In this document: positions 32,582 to 42,753 of the stretch, piece after piece
Layout of the letters: each line of letters starts with the position of its first letter
How positions within the stretch are numbered: position 1 is the first letter of the stretch
NCBI GenBank assembly: GCA_964525555.1
Contig: CAZGHN010000009.1
Span: 1 to 64,000 of the forward strand
Length of the DNA stretch: 64,000 nucleotides
Source: JAFGHJ01 sp964525555
GTDB taxonomy: Bacteria > Hydrothermota > UBA3072
Reading direction: 5' to 3'
Made by a program: the position numbers and the translations under genes
Notes under the pieces: model-generated
Seen by the model: the letters and a program-made list of their open reading frames with translations, nothing else
Told to the model about the DNA's origin: nothing
Databases searched by the model: none

Positions 32582-34822
32582 TTATCTAACCAAAAGCATT
32601 TTCTTTACCGCGACAACGTCTGCGTCTCTTGCTTTCATCTCATAAAAATACGTCCCGCTAGCTAAGCCCGAAGCATCGAACGTCACAAAATGCATGCCGG
32701 ATGAGAACTCCTTCTCTGCAATCACGGCTACCTCTTGACCGATAAGATTGTAAAGTTTTATAGAAACAAATGCCCCTTTAGAAATCCCAAAATCGATTCG
32801 CGTCGATTGACTGAACGGATTTGGATAGTTTTGCCCTAATTCATAAATATTCAATACTTCTCCGTCTATACCTTGGGTACAATTGTTGGCTGCATAACCC
32901 TCGCCGGTCGGCGGCGCTGAAGAAGTAGTTAAGCTCACTTTGTCAAGCTGTGCACCATCTTCGCGATAAGCAACTGTAAACGTATGCGCTCCTGAATCTA
33001 AGTTATATGTCCGTGCCTGCTCCCACGCCCAACTGCCGTTAGGCCCAATGTTGTTCCACATAAACCATGAATCACCGTCCATTCGCAACCAGAATGAGTC
33101 GTCATTAGCGTTTGGTGTAATAACCCTTGCCCACAATGCATATTCTCCGTCTTCGCCAACATCGAAAGTATAGGTTATGTGACCATCACTGCTGGCCGGG
33201 GCACTTCCTGTACTGTTATTTCCCGGTTGTATGGTAACATACCCGTCATGGGAAGCTTCAACGTCAGTATTTATATTCCAAAGGGAACCAACTGTACCGC
33301 ATTCGGCCTCTAGCCAAACATCATATCCATTGCTACCTGTATGTACAGTAATAGTAACATTATCAGAAGAAGTAGCCCCTTCATTGTCAGTTACTGTTAA
33401 GGTAATAACGTGGGTTCCAACTGCTAAAATTACTGAAGGGTTAACCCCTGATGCAATTTCAGTTGTATCTTCTTTCCAGATGTATGAAGTAATTGTTCCG
33501 TCTGAATCATAACTTTCTGAACCATCCAAAGTAACCGATTCACTTCCGTCAAGATTAGTGTCGATTACAGCCCGATTTGCTCCTGTATAGGCAACGGGCG
33601 GATAATTTACTGTTGTATCTAAAACAAACAAATTCCGGTCAATGGATTCTCCAAGCAGTTGATATCCCGCAGCATTAGGGTGCAGCCAATCATTCGAATA
33701 TGCTGCCAGAAGCCTTGTGGTATCACTAGGGTCCCGAATCGTTTTATCGAAATCGATACACGCATCAAAATTACCCGGGGTTCTGATCCATGTGTTGACG
33801 TTATTTCTGATTACTTCACGAGCAGGGGTATAATAGCTGTGGCCATTACAGGGAGTTAGGGTTGCACCGTAAACCTTAATATTCTTAGCATGGGCATCAT
33901 CAATCATATCTTGATAAGTACTAATAATAGTGGAAGCAGATGCGCCCCCTGCAATATCGTTGATTCCGTAAAAGATGATAACCCAGAATATCCCTCGTTG
34001 ATCAAGAACGTCGTGTTGATACCGGCTTTCTCCGGTAGTAACCCCGGTCCCGGACACATTTGTAGCCCCAATACCCATATTGAGAACCCCTACATTCTGA
34101 GTAATGGCACTATCAAGAAGAGATTCCGAAAACATATCCGGCCACCGATTTTGCAAACCGCCTGATAAACCATATCCATCGGTAATGGAGTTGCCAAGAG
34201 TTACAACGGCAGCCGACGATTGGGCAAATACCTCAATCGTACTGATTGTATACCAATGTGCTGTTACGACTGCGCCACCGAAATCAGCCGATGAAGTCTG
34301 ATCACCGGTAAGGATGTATGAATCAGTACGCGACGCTACATGGCCGGTCATATCAGCAGTTGAAGCTGCTTCTCCATAGTAGATGCTAATTGCAACACGC
34401 ATACTTGGAGTTAAATTGAATGCTACCGGATCTGAGGCAACCTCAGCACCCGGGCTCATGGTAACCGAAGAACTACCACCAAATTTCAATTCTGCTATTG
34501 TAGATGTATCAATGGAACTGCCACCCGTTGAGACAGCAATTTTCACCGAATTCATCGTAACAGGGGTTGCACAGGTCCTATTTGAGAATCTTACCCGCAA
34601 TGTGTCTCCACCGATTGACACCCTGACTACCTGTCGCAAAGTGTTGTTAGCAATATAAGGTGAAGGAGGTGTATTAGAGGATCCAGCAGCATAGGTCGCA
34701 CACCCCCATGTTCCTACCCAAAATTTTGACTGACCCAAAAGGCTCCGCGTACTAAGTAACATGCAGAATGCAAGTATAACCGAGTATGGAAGCATAGATT
34801 TTAAAAATTTAATTTTAAACAT
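32582..34822 (-). CDS. Secreted SGNH esterase with PKD, CBM and T9SS tail
   Basis: 746 aa. Signal peptide (about 1-30), a beta-rich N domain, then an SGNH hydrolase: nucleophile Ser in LGNSITDGYG (about 211), FYGINDIAG (Asn block) and the DWLHPNAAGY Asp/His block (about 385). A PKD domain follows (DSDGTITSYIWKE, about 425-495), a carbohydrate-binding-like module (VWLEAECGTVG, about 500-635) similar to the one in the 4748 GH43 protein, and a Por sorting tail (QNYPNPFSQSTRI). Probably removes acetyl or other acyl groups from xylan. RBS gagagatt precedes the ATG. Convergent with the gene at 30130. Confidence 0.87.
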   Translation of the reverse strand: MFKIKFLKSMLPYSVILAFCMLLSTRSLLGQSKFWVGTWGCATYAAGSSNTPPSPYIANNTLRQVVRVSIGGDTLRVRFSNRTCATPVTMNSVKIAVSTGGSSIDTSTIAELKFGGSSSVTMSPGAEVASDPVAFNLTPSMRVAISIYYGEAASTADMTGHVASRTDSYILTGDQTSSADFGGAVVTAHWYTISTIEVFAQSSAAVVTLGNSITDGYGLSGGLQNRWPDMFSESLLDSAITQNVGVLNMGIGATNVSGTGVTTGESRYQHDVLDQRGIFWVIIFYGINDIAGGASASTIISTYQDMIDDAHAKNIKVYGATLTPCNGHSYYTPAREVIRNNVNTWIRTPGNFDACIDFDKTIRDPSDTTRLLAAYSNDWLHPNAAGYQLLGESIDRNLFVLDTTVNYPPVAYTGANRAVIDTNLDGSESVTLDGSESYDSDGTITSYIWKEDTTEIASGVNPSVILAVGTHVITLTVTDNEGATSSDNVTITVHTGSNGYDVWLEAECGTVGSLWNINTDVEASHDGYVTIQPGNNSTGSAPASSDGHITYTFDVGEDGEYALWARVITPNANDDSFWLRMDGDSWFMWNNIGPNGSWAWEQARTYNLDSGAHTFTVAYREDGAQLDKVSLTTSSAPPTGEGYAANNCTQGIDGEVLNIYELGQNYPNPFSQSTRIDFGISKGAFVSIKLYNLIGQEVAVIAEKEFSSGMHFVTFDASGLASGTYFYEMKARDADVVAVKKMLLVR

Positions 34823-34853
34823 GATATTTAATCTCTCCTTTTTTTAAAAACCG

Positions 34854-35059
34854 CTATCTCATAATAGACATTTTCTTAGTCTCTGCCAGATCGCCTGCTC
34901 TTAATGTATAGAAATATATTCCACTAGGCAAACGAGATCGGGCTACATCAAATTTTACGGAATGCGTGCCGGCAGAGAATTCCTTCTCTGCAAGTACAGC
35001 AACTTCCTGACCGAGAAGATTGTAAACTTTCAAAGAAACAAAATGAATAATTTTTTCAT
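34854..35059 (-). pseudogene. Collapsed gene: start plus T9SS tail only
   Basis: Reading from 35042 to the stop at 34854-34856 gives 62 codons of a clear Por sorting tail: FVSLKVYNLLGQEVAVLAEK, later LPSGIYFYTLRAGD and ending KKMSIMR. It is close to the tails of the esterase and GH30 proteins. Just upstream, RBS ctaggag and an ATG at 35059 begin MKKLFILFL, a signal-peptide-like start that runs into TGA at once in another frame. The simplest reading is one secreted-enzyme gene whose middle was deleted, joining its first codons to its last domain out of frame. Lies in the 346 bp gap between the esterase and GH43 genes; a hairpin (35094-35120) follows the GH43 stop. Confidence 0.7.
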
Positions 35060-35168
35060 TTTTACTCCTAGCTATTATTTTGATACTTCATTTTACAAGT
35101 AAGAAATCTTTTCTTACTTGTTACTAAAATATCTTTTCCATCTTGCAATACTAACTCTTTTCTCATGA

Positions 35169-36779
35169 TCAATATTCTTCTTTTACAATCGGCGTTACTC
35201 GAAAGTAGTCAAAATCAACATAACCGCCAAGTTCTTTTGTGGCATAACTAAAAAGACAGAATTTGTTTCCTGTAAAAACAGAAAGATTGAATTGCATTTG
35301 TAGTTCATTGCCAATTGTAGTAAAAGATTCGTTATCCAAACTATACGAAAACCTGGCAGTACCTGTTCCAGGAACCGTCTTTCCTCCGTAATACATTGCG
35401 GCGCCGGAACCATAAAATGGATCAGCCCTAAGGTAGATCACTTTAGCGTCTACCTCTATTGAATCAACAGATTCACCATTGTTGACCATGATAACATAAT
35501 TCAATCCGTTTATTTTCTTTATACCAATGTATGCATAGGGATCCTGAAAAATAGCCAGACCGGCTATGTCTCCTTCTTTCATATTGGAAAAATCTATTTT
35601 AACGGTACCCACCGTAGCTGTTGAATCCGAATAGTAAGCAAACATTCTCTGGGTAAGTGTATTACGGGCATCGGGTAAAATTTTTACCACTTTGACTGTT
35701 TCTAGACGCAAATATCCCGGATTTTTCGCCAGTGACCACCTCAAAGGGTCCGGATTATGGTTCCATCCCCATTGCATACCCAACTTTGTATCGTCGAATT
35801 CATCAGAAGTCGGTAAAATCTTAATCGGATATTCTTTTCCTACATCTGGCTTTTTGTAAATTACAACCGCTTTTCCGTTCACTCCGACCATCGGCCAGCC
35901 GTCCTGCCAGGTAACGGGTTGTAATGATGGAAAACGTCCGAATGGTCCACTATCGACAAAGAGCATAGTCCACCACTCTCCTTTCTGCGTTTGTATAAGT
36001 GCACCCTGATGTATTCCATAATTCGGACCTTTTGTGGTATCCCTGATTACAACTTTTTGTTCATACGGTCCGTATATATTTTTTGAACGAAGCGCTACCT
36101 GAAATCCGTCCAAACCCCCATACGTGCAATACAGATAATAATAATCATTTATTTTATATACATGAGCACCCTCGAGTCCTTTCCGAATATCACCGGTATA
36201 AACCAGAACATCTTTATCTTTTGCGACAAAATTCGAATCAAGTTCTGTGATATAGATATCGCAATATCCGTAAGCAACATAAATCTTCCCGTCATCGTCA
36301 AAAAATAAACCGGGGTCGTGAAATCCTCTGGGAAGTCGTTGTATTTTCCACGGCCCTTCGGCTTTCTTTGTCGTACAAAGAAAACCGCCGGCATCTAAGG
36401 AATTAAACAGTAAATAGTATTTACCATTATGGTGCTTTAAACTGCTTGCCCATTGCCCGCGCGAATACCTGTCGCAGCCGTCCAGATTGTAGCATGGACT
36501 ATAATCCATACGCTCTACAACATTGCAGCAGTATTCCCAATTTACAAGATCGTAAGATTTGAGTATGGGTACTCCGGGGAAAATAAACATAGTAGTAGTG
36601 AGCATATAATAGACAGAATCTACCCGTATTGCATCAGGATCGGGAAAATCGGAAGCTATGACGGGATTAGAATAAGTTCCGTCACCATTGTCGCTTTGCA
36701 TTTTTACTGTGTTTAAATCGGTCGATGCGCAAGAAGACAGAATCAAAATTGCCAAAATTGCTTTAGGAAAGGTCTTCAT
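35169..36779 (-). CDS. GH43 lipoprotein (xylosidase/arabinofuranosidase) with C-terminal beta domain
   Basis: 536 aa. Lipoprotein signal with Cys17 (LILSSCAS). The GH43 propeller shows base Asp in DFPDPDAIRV (about 47), HDPGLFFDDDGKIYV and the acid Glu in LEGAHVYKINDYYYL. A C-terminal DUF1349/concanavalin-like domain (DEFDDTKLGMQWGWNHNPDP, from about 330) is usual for GH43 subfamily 12-type enzymes. It probably acts on short arabinoxylo-oligosaccharides at the outer membrane or periplasm; no T9SS tail. 69 bp after the GH127 gene, so likely the same operon. Confidence 0.9.
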   Translation of the reverse strand: MKTFPKAILAILILSSCASTDLNTVKMQSDNGDGTYSNPVIASDFPDPDAIRVDSVYYMLTTTMFIFPGVPILKSYDLVNWEYCCNVVERMDYSPCYNLDGCDRYSRGQWASSLKHHNGKYYLLFNSLDAGGFLCTTKKAEGPWKIQRLPRGFHDPGLFFDDDGKIYVAYGYCDIYITELDSNFVAKDKDVLVYTGDIRKGLEGAHVYKINDYYYLYCTYGGLDGFQVALRSKNIYGPYEQKVVIRDTTKGPNYGIHQGALIQTQKGEWWTMLFVDSGPFGRFPSLQPVTWQDGWPMVGVNGKAVVIYKKPDVGKEYPIKILPTSDEFDDTKLGMQWGWNHNPDPLRWSLAKNPGYLRLETVKVVKILPDARNTLTQRMFAYYSDSTATVGTVKIDFSNMKEGDIAGLAIFQDPYAYIGIKKINGLNYVIMVNNGESVDSIEVDAKVIYLRADPFYGSGAAMYYGGKTVPGTGTARFSYSLDNESFTTIGNELQMQFNLSVFTGNKFCLFSYATKELGGYVDFDYFRVTPIVKEEY

Positions 36780-36848
36780 CTTACCCCCATTTCAGTGATC
36801 GTATATTTTTGTCTAATTCTCAAATTTTATCTTTTAATTTAAATCCGT

Positions 36849-39236
36849 TTACTTTTTCCCTCTAAGCAAACGAATATAATAGACTGCGCCGGCAGCGCTA
36901 CTTTTTGAAGCTTGAAATTTTAGCCGGATATTGTCTTTTCCTTTAACCATTTCGTTTGGAATTGCATACTCTACATCCTGGAATTCCGCCTGATACCATC
37001 TCCCCGTATTATCTTCAGCTATCAATTTTTCGTTATCTATAAAAATGTCAAATTTTCTGCTGCCCCATTCATATCCCCAATACCGCACCAGCAGAGTCAA
37101 ATTGATCTCTTTATTCGTTGCCAGTTCATAACTAAAATACCCGTCGTTCCTGGCATCCCGCCAGAATTCATTCAAATGATTACCTGTATTTGAATTGGAA
37201 CTTTGAATCGCATGATCAGCTTCCGGCTGTTGTTCACCGGTTGCGACAAAATCGATTGTGCGTCTTTGTAAAGCCAGTTTTTCTTTCTCTTCTGCTGCGA
37301 TCGAATCGAGATGTGTCTGGTATCCGCAGTTTGTGAAAGCCATCCAATATACTATATATCGGGCATCATGGATTTTATAAAAAGGTTCCAAAACAATATC
37401 CTGCGGATTAATCATGTTAGTTTTAGAAAATTTGAAGGTAAGTGGTTTACCTTTTACCGGTACTAATTTATCCGTAATTTTGGAAAGGTCTTTTTCAACG
37501 ATTATCGGTGCCTTATCGACAGGAAATCTTTTTCCATGGGGAATGTGCTCCCATCGGCCTTCACCAGCGATTAACCCTGCCAGGTCCTCTGTACCGGTTC
37601 TTGCTCCAAGCATTATTGGCCCATGCATGAAGGCAATATAATTCGGTACATTGATTAATTGCTCAATTGTATTGTGCATGGGTAGGATAATGTCGACTAC
37701 ATCCCCATCTCTCCATAATCGATCAACAGCAACATAAGAATAGGGCTTTCCCGAAAGGGACAAAGTATTACCATTTACAATTATTTTCAAAGCTCCCTCA
37801 TCGACCCATGACGGATAGCGAATCATCAATTTAAACGACGAAGATCCTCCCACCACAGTCAATCTGGTCTTTTCTTCATACGGAAAATCGGTTTCCTGTC
37901 TAATCTTAACGCCTTTTTCTCTCCAGTTTAACTCGGAGGCAATAAACAGGTTTAAAAACAGCGAATCATTCTGATGAGTATAAATAAACTGGCCATATTT
38001 TCCATGGTTCTCCATGCCGGTGCCAACGCAGCACCACATCGCCTGATTCGGTGCAGAGTAAACCCGGTAATGACGAGGACGTGCAGGGGTAAAATAGACG
38101 TAACCGCCATGTTCGGGATGCTGTGTAGAGAGTATATGATTGTACAATGCCCGCTCGTAAAAATCGGCATATTTCACACTCGGATTTACTCTAAACAAAT
38201 CCTCGGTTAATTTGAGCATGTTATTTGTGTTGCACGTTTCAGGACCTTCTACATCATTTACATAATCGCTACATGCCTTCTTGCTTGGGAAGTGCTCTTT
38301 TCTGCTGTTTCCGCCAAATGCAAGACTGCGGTTAGTAGTAACTGTCTCCCAGAAAAAACTGGCAGCCTTTACGTACTTTTCATCATTGGTAAGTTCTGCT
38401 ATTCTTTGAAATCCAATAGCTTTAGGCACCTGAGTATTTGCGTGTTTGTTATCAAGATTATCAAACCCCTCTGCCATTGCATCGAGCAATTCTTTATGGG
38501 AGAATCGCCTGGCGGCAGTTAAATATTTCTCGTCACCCGTCATTTGATATGCGTCGGCAAAAATTTCATTCATCCCGCCATACTCTGTGCCAAGCATCGA
38601 TTGCATTTGGTCACTTGTCAAAGAGGACGTTATATTTATACCCCAATCACAGAATTTAAGAAAAATAGTTTTAGCGTCTTCATTGCCGGCGTACAACCAG
38701 GCATCGCGCAATCCCGCATACATTTTATGAATATTATACCATGGAACCCAGGCTTGCCGGTAAGCTGTAAAATCTCCTGTTTTTAATGTCGACCAAATTT
38801 CACTGCTATTTGGGGCTCCTCCGACGTACCCAATACCCCAGGTTGGGTGTTTTACTGCATTTGTATCCTGGCAGGTCTTCAGCTGCGATATCATATATTC
38901 CATGCGTTTTAAACAATCGGAATTACCCGTAGCAGCATAATGTATCGCCAGTGCCGATAAATAGTGTCCTCCAACGTGCCCATCAAGTCCGCTCCAGTTC
39001 GCATAGAGTGGGGCTTTCGGCGTAAGGCCGGCTTCTATAAGGTAAGTAGCCAATAACCGATCTACATCATATTGCAGAAGGGTTTGAATATTTAAATCGA
39101 GTGCATTTTTAAACGGTCTGTCCAGTAAAGTTACATCGCCCAGGGGAAATGTATTCGGATATAATTTATCCTGTGAGTGAATACTACCGGATATTAAAAA
39201 ACAACAGATAACAAAAGCAAAAAGTAATTTTTTCAT
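36849..39236 (-). CDS. GH127 beta-L-arabinofuranosidase
   Basis: 795 aa. Signal peptide (1-21). Alpha/alpha barrel with GLDGHVGGHYLSALA, the active-site Glu in DVEGPETCNTNNML and the catalytic Cys region MWCCVGTGMENHGKYG, all hallmarks of GH127 (HypBA1 type, which uses a Zn-held cysteine nucleophile). Beta-sandwich domains and a C-terminal DUF4986-like part (FSYELATNKEINLTLLVRYW) follow. It releases beta-L-arabinofuranose from plant glycans; other GH127-like activities are possible. ATG at 39236 without a strong RBS. 28 bp after the upstream GH30 stop. Confidence 0.92.
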   Translation of the reverse strand: MKKLLFAFVICCFLISGSIHSQDKLYPNTFPLGDVTLLDRPFKNALDLNIQTLLQYDVDRLLATYLIEAGLTPKAPLYANWSGLDGHVGGHYLSALAIHYAATGNSDCLKRMEYMISQLKTCQDTNAVKHPTWGIGYVGGAPNSSEIWSTLKTGDFTAYRQAWVPWYNIHKMYAGLRDAWLYAGNEDAKTIFLKFCDWGINITSSLTSDQMQSMLGTEYGGMNEIFADAYQMTGDEKYLTAARRFSHKELLDAMAEGFDNLDNKHANTQVPKAIGFQRIAELTNDEKYVKAASFFWETVTTNRSLAFGGNSRKEHFPSKKACSDYVNDVEGPETCNTNNMLKLTEDLFRVNPSVKYADFYERALYNHILSTQHPEHGGYVYFTPARPRHYRVYSAPNQAMWCCVGTGMENHGKYGQFIYTHQNDSLFLNLFIASELNWREKGVKIRQETDFPYEEKTRLTVVGGSSSFKLMIRYPSWVDEGALKIIVNGNTLSLSGKPYSYVAVDRLWRDGDVVDIILPMHNTIEQLINVPNYIAFMHGPIMLGARTGTEDLAGLIAGEGRWEHIPHGKRFPVDKAPIIVEKDLSKITDKLVPVKGKPLTFKFSKTNMINPQDIVLEPFYKIHDARYIVYWMAFTNCGYQTHLDSIAAEEKEKLALQRRTIDFVATGEQQPEADHAIQSSNSNTGNHLNEFWRDARNDGYFSYELATNKEINLTLLVRYWGYEWGSRKFDIFIDNEKLIAEDNTGRWYQAEFQDVEYAIPNEMVKGKDNIRLKFQASKSSAAGAVYYIRLLRGKK

Positions 39237-39264
39237 ATCTATTATTGCCTTTTTTAGAAATACG

Positions 39265-40815
39265 CTATTGTATAATAAACATTTTCTTGGTTTCCCTGGA
39301 ATCTCCTGCTTTTAATGTATAGAAATAGATTCCATTTGGCAAACCCGAAGCATCAAATGTCACGGAATGTAAGCCCACAGAGTATTCTTTTCCTGCAAGT
39401 TCGTCTATTTCCTGACCGAGAAGATTATAAACGACCAGAGAAACAAATGATTTTTCAGGAATTTCAAAATCGATTCGTGTCGACCGATTAAACGGATTTG
39501 GATAATTTTGATGCAGCTTGAATGATCTTGGATCCTCATCGACCATAAGGATCTCGCCCGACACAAAAGTCGTTACGCTTTGTGCGTCAAGGGTAACGTC
39601 TAAACTGTCGTTTATTACTAATATAGTGGATTCTTCACTACAATTTTTAGTTCCCGAAGTAACATAAGGTGTGAATATTTCCACATTACCGTTCTGAAAA
39701 GCAAATGTCTGATTTCTTGTAAACGAGGCAGTGTTTACCGCAACAACAACTACCGTTGAATCTGCTGAAGTATCTATATAAGCAGAAGCATAAACACCGA
39801 ACTGAGGATTATCATCGCACTCAACTCGCAAATATCCCGGACGTATAAATCTGGAAAATTGAGACATAATCCAACCGCGCTTTGTAACAGTACCTTTGGT
39901 GGCATAGGTCCCATCAGCAATAGGACCATAATACCGTACGATGTACCACCAGATGTAAGCGCTCATCCCTGCAACCATTACGTCGTGCATTTCAGTTCCA
40001 ACGTCGAGAGCCAATGGCCAATCGTTTCCTGAATGTGCGCTTTCTGTATAATGCTCTGTCATCCATATTTCTTTTCCATAACTCTCGGCAAGAGGATAAG
40101 ATGTAAGTCCGCCACCATATATATGCCCACCAACCATACCCAAATTCGCACGAGCAGTGGCGTCATTTAGTATAGGATCAGTCATTGCATGGTTGAAATT
40201 ATATGATTCCGAAGCCATGACTTTAGTTCCGACTGACGAAGCGTTGTTCTGCATAAAAGTGCGCATTTGTGTAGCACTCCAATCACATGATTCATAGGAA
40301 ACGCTAATATCCGGTTCATTTTGAACAGATACGGCATATATTGGCGCATTGTTTGTCTCCATATAAGTAACGAATGAATCCAAATGCTCGGCAAAATCGT
40401 CATAATAAGCTGCTAAAAGGTAACCGCCTACAGGGTCACTGTTGCTTTTCATTGACGGAGGAGGAGACCAGGGCGATGCCATAAGGGTTACGCCAAGTGA
40501 ACATGCCGCCCGGGCAGTAGTAACATTAATGTTGAATTCACTTGGATTATATGGAATCCGAAGACGAAGTATTGAAAACCCAATTTGGCCATCTTCGGTA
40601 CCAAAAGCAGTTTCAATTTCAGAAGCGGTCATATCGGGCCGCCATTGACGGATATTCGCGGCACCGAATCCCCTGATTATCTGGTGAGTATTATCCAGAT
40701 CTATTACGGCTGTACTCTGTGCATAAATATTTGCAGAAAATATAAGTGAAAGCACGAAAACAAAAAACAGTTCATTAATACTCTTGTCAGTAAAAATTTT
40801 GTTTTTATTTCTCAT
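39265..40815 (-). CDS. Secreted GH30 (subfamily 8-like) xylanase with T9SS tail
   Basis: 516 aa. Signal peptide (about 1-33), beta8/alpha8 barrel plus side beta-sandwich. Acid/base E167 in SVQNEPD and nucleophile E254 in WMTEHYTES match GH30. Strand motif HQIIRGFGAAN opens the domain. The Por tail begins QNYPNPFNRST near residue 432. Likely a glucuronoxylan endo-xylanase, an inference from its GH115/GH43 setting and similarity to subfamily 8. The start at 40815 is chosen for the RBS aaggaggg; the longer reading overlaps the upstream gene. A paralog is at 42754-44310. Confidence 0.9.
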   Translation of the reverse strand: MRNKNKIFTDKSINELFFVFVLSLIFSANIYAQSTAVIDLDNTHQIIRGFGAANIRQWRPDMTASEIETAFGTEDGQIGFSILRLRIPYNPSEFNINVTTARAACSLGVTLMASPWSPPPSMKSNSDPVGGYLLAAYYDDFAEHLDSFVTYMETNNAPIYAVSVQNEPDISVSYESCDWSATQMRTFMQNNASSVGTKVMASESYNFNHAMTDPILNDATARANLGMVGGHIYGGGLTSYPLAESYGKEIWMTEHYTESAHSGNDWPLALDVGTEMHDVMVAGMSAYIWWYIVRYYGPIADGTYATKGTVTKRGWIMSQFSRFIRPGYLRVECDDNPQFGVYASAYIDTSADSTVVVVAVNTASFTRNQTFAFQNGNVEIFTPYVTSGTKNCSEESTILVINDSLDVTLDAQSVTTFVSGEILMVDEDPRSFKLHQNYPNPFNRSTRIDFEIPEKSFVSLVVYNLLGQEIDELAGKEYSVGLHSVTFDASGLPNGIYFYTLKAGDSRETKKMFIIQ

Positions 40816-40840
40816 AACACCCTCCTTTTTATTATAAGTG

Positions 40841-42469
40841 TTACTCATAATTATACAGTTCAAATCTTTGAATTAAAAAACCACCTGCCAACAAAATACG
40901 CACATGCCTTCCTTGATGTGTTTGATCTCCATTTAAATATCTTATTACTTTCCAATTATTGTTTTCAAATCTCCCCTCTTCGGCTTTCAATATTCCGACA
41001 TTTAAAACCGGATTCTTTATATTTTTGAATGTGATTACAACTCCGGATCCCGCCAGATAAAATTCATTTTCTCCGGTCTGAATAACAATGACACCCGCCG
41101 GCTCCCATGTATCATTACTACTGCCATCTTCATAGCCCAGAGTATAACTATGTCGTATTGTGAATTCATAATTCCCCAGTGTGAAAATCGTTTCTCGATT
41201 TTCTTTATCGAGTAATACGCCATCAATTTTATTCTGCCCATGATGAGACGCAATCATTGGAGTCAGTAGAGCTATTAATTTATACATTTTACCCAGAGGT
41301 TCATTTTCCGGGTCATTTGTAGATTCGATAGAAAATGGTGCAAAACCGATTGCTTCATAGTGCCCAATGGTATAAGCAGCTTTAGCGCCGACAGTATTGT
41401 CAAATTTATGTTCAGGAATAAATAAAGGGTTGCCTTGACGTGTATACAGATCACACCAGTGTTTAATATTAGGAAAATATAAATCTGGTGACAGAAAATC
41501 TATGGATAGCCCGCCCGACCTCCATATATCCATCAGATGGGGAAGTGGTCCAGCACTTGGATAGTCTCCGGGCAACCAACCGGGTCGATTTAGTGCGGCA
41601 TTTACATACATTGGCAAAGGATAAATTGCTTTACCGGCTTCCGCAATAGTATTGGTAAATTTAGAGTAATACCATGCCATGAAAATCTCATCGGTATGTG
41701 GACCTTTCCCAAAAATTTCTTCCCAGGTACCAGATTCTTTATATCCATTTTTAGCCCATCTTTTATTGAACTCAGGTACTAAATTATCCTTGTTCTTTTT
41801 TAAATACTCAATGAATTCACTCGGAACATTTTCCTGAAATTTTTTATTTGCCAACGGGTGATAATCCCTTGCAGTTGGAAGCATTCCAATTTCATTCTCA
41901 GGTTGAATCATTATTATGGTATGCTCTTCCCCATCCATTTCTTTTACATGCTTCATTAATGCTTTAAATGCCTTTAAATCTGCCTCTAAATTGCTTTTGC
42001 TGAAAGGTGTTAATATCTCATGGCTTTTTCCATTATTGTCTTTTACCCTTGGAAATCTTTCCTGGTCTTTTTTAACCCAGGACGGAGCATAGCAGGACAT
42101 ACTATTTTTCCATGAACCAAACCATAATAAAACTAGTTTTAAGTTCTGTTTACGTGCTTCCTTAATCAATTGATCGATTAATTTGAAGTCAAATACACCT
42201 TCTTCAGGTTCGATTAGATCCCAGCAAATGGGTGCCAGGACTGTATTTAGATTCATTGCCTTTAGTTTTGGCCATATAGGTTCCATATATTCTAAACTGG
42301 TGAAAGATGAATTTCCTAACTCTCCGCCCAATATTAAATATGGTTTGTTGTTGACTATTAATTGGGTTGTGTTTCCTCTTTTCTTAAGGTGAGGAATTCT
42401 ATTTTGGCTAAAACCAATTTGTGATGTGAGTAAAATTATACAGATGATGAATTTGTTTATTGATTTCAT
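40841..42469 (-). CDS. GH35-like beta-galactosidase with DUF5597 domain
   Basis: 542 aa. Signal peptide (1-21). Barrel begins YLILGGELGNSSFTS, with WDLIEPEEGVFDF, acid/base Glu in MIQPENEIGML (about 193) and the candidate nucleophile in PLFIPEHKFD (about 350). The C-terminal beta domain fits DUF5597. Such proteins are annotated as GH35 or GH42-type beta-galactosidases in xylan loci of Caulobacter and Bacteroidota; beta-galactosyl caps on xylan side chains are a possible substrate. No RBS is obvious before the ATG. First gene of the 42469 to 35169 run. Confidence 0.85.
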   Translation of the reverse strand: MKSINKFIICIILLTSQIGFSQNRIPHLKKRGNTTQLIVNNKPYLILGGELGNSSFTSLEYMEPIWPKLKAMNLNTVLAPICWDLIEPEEGVFDFKLIDQLIKEARKQNLKLVLLWFGSWKNSMSCYAPSWVKKDQERFPRVKDNNGKSHEILTPFSKSNLEADLKAFKALMKHVKEMDGEEHTIIMIQPENEIGMLPTARDYHPLANKKFQENVPSEFIEYLKKNKDNLVPEFNKRWAKNGYKESGTWEEIFGKGPHTDEIFMAWYYSKFTNTIAEAGKAIYPLPMYVNAALNRPGWLPGDYPSAGPLPHLMDIWRSGGLSIDFLSPDLYFPNIKHWCDLYTRQGNPLFIPEHKFDNTVGAKAAYTIGHYEAIGFAPFSIESTNDPENEPLGKMYKLIALLTPMIASHHGQNKIDGVLLDKENRETIFTLGNYEFTIRHSYTLGYEDGSSNDTWEPAGVIVIQTGENEFYLAGSGVVITFKNIKNPVLNVGILKAEEGRFENNNWKVIRYLNGDQTHQGRHVRILLAGGFLIQRFELYNYE

Positions 42470-42581
42470 AGATTGCTTTTCAGAAAAGAATAAGTCCTTT
42501 AAGACTCAAAAAAGTAGTTGTATTTGATAATTCCACTATATTTACCTTCTTTAATTTGCTTAATATAAATGCTTTTTGTAT

Positions 42582-42610
42582 AGACTAATAAAACGAACTC
42601 ATTTTGTCAA
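42582..42610 (-). promoter_or_regulatory. Promoter of the GH35-GH30-GH127-GH43 run
   Basis: Minus strand TTGACA (42610-42605), 17 bp, TAGTCT (42587-42582), 110 bp before the GH35-like start. Confidence 0.5.
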
Positions 42611-42753
42611 GGCTTCTTTTGCAGGTACTCTGCCCCTGTCATTTGCAAAACATAGACTAACACTATATGCATCGCCAAACAAATATCTGTGATTATATCA
42701 AGATATTTTTTAAGATTCGCGCTACGGAAAAAATATTCTTGCGTCTGTAAATC

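Noticed and set aside
35094..35120. Hairpin acaagtaagaa-atctt-ttcttacttgt as terminator of the GH43 gene
   Set aside because: A good 11 bp stem, but no T run on the minus strand; noted only inside the pseudogene entry.
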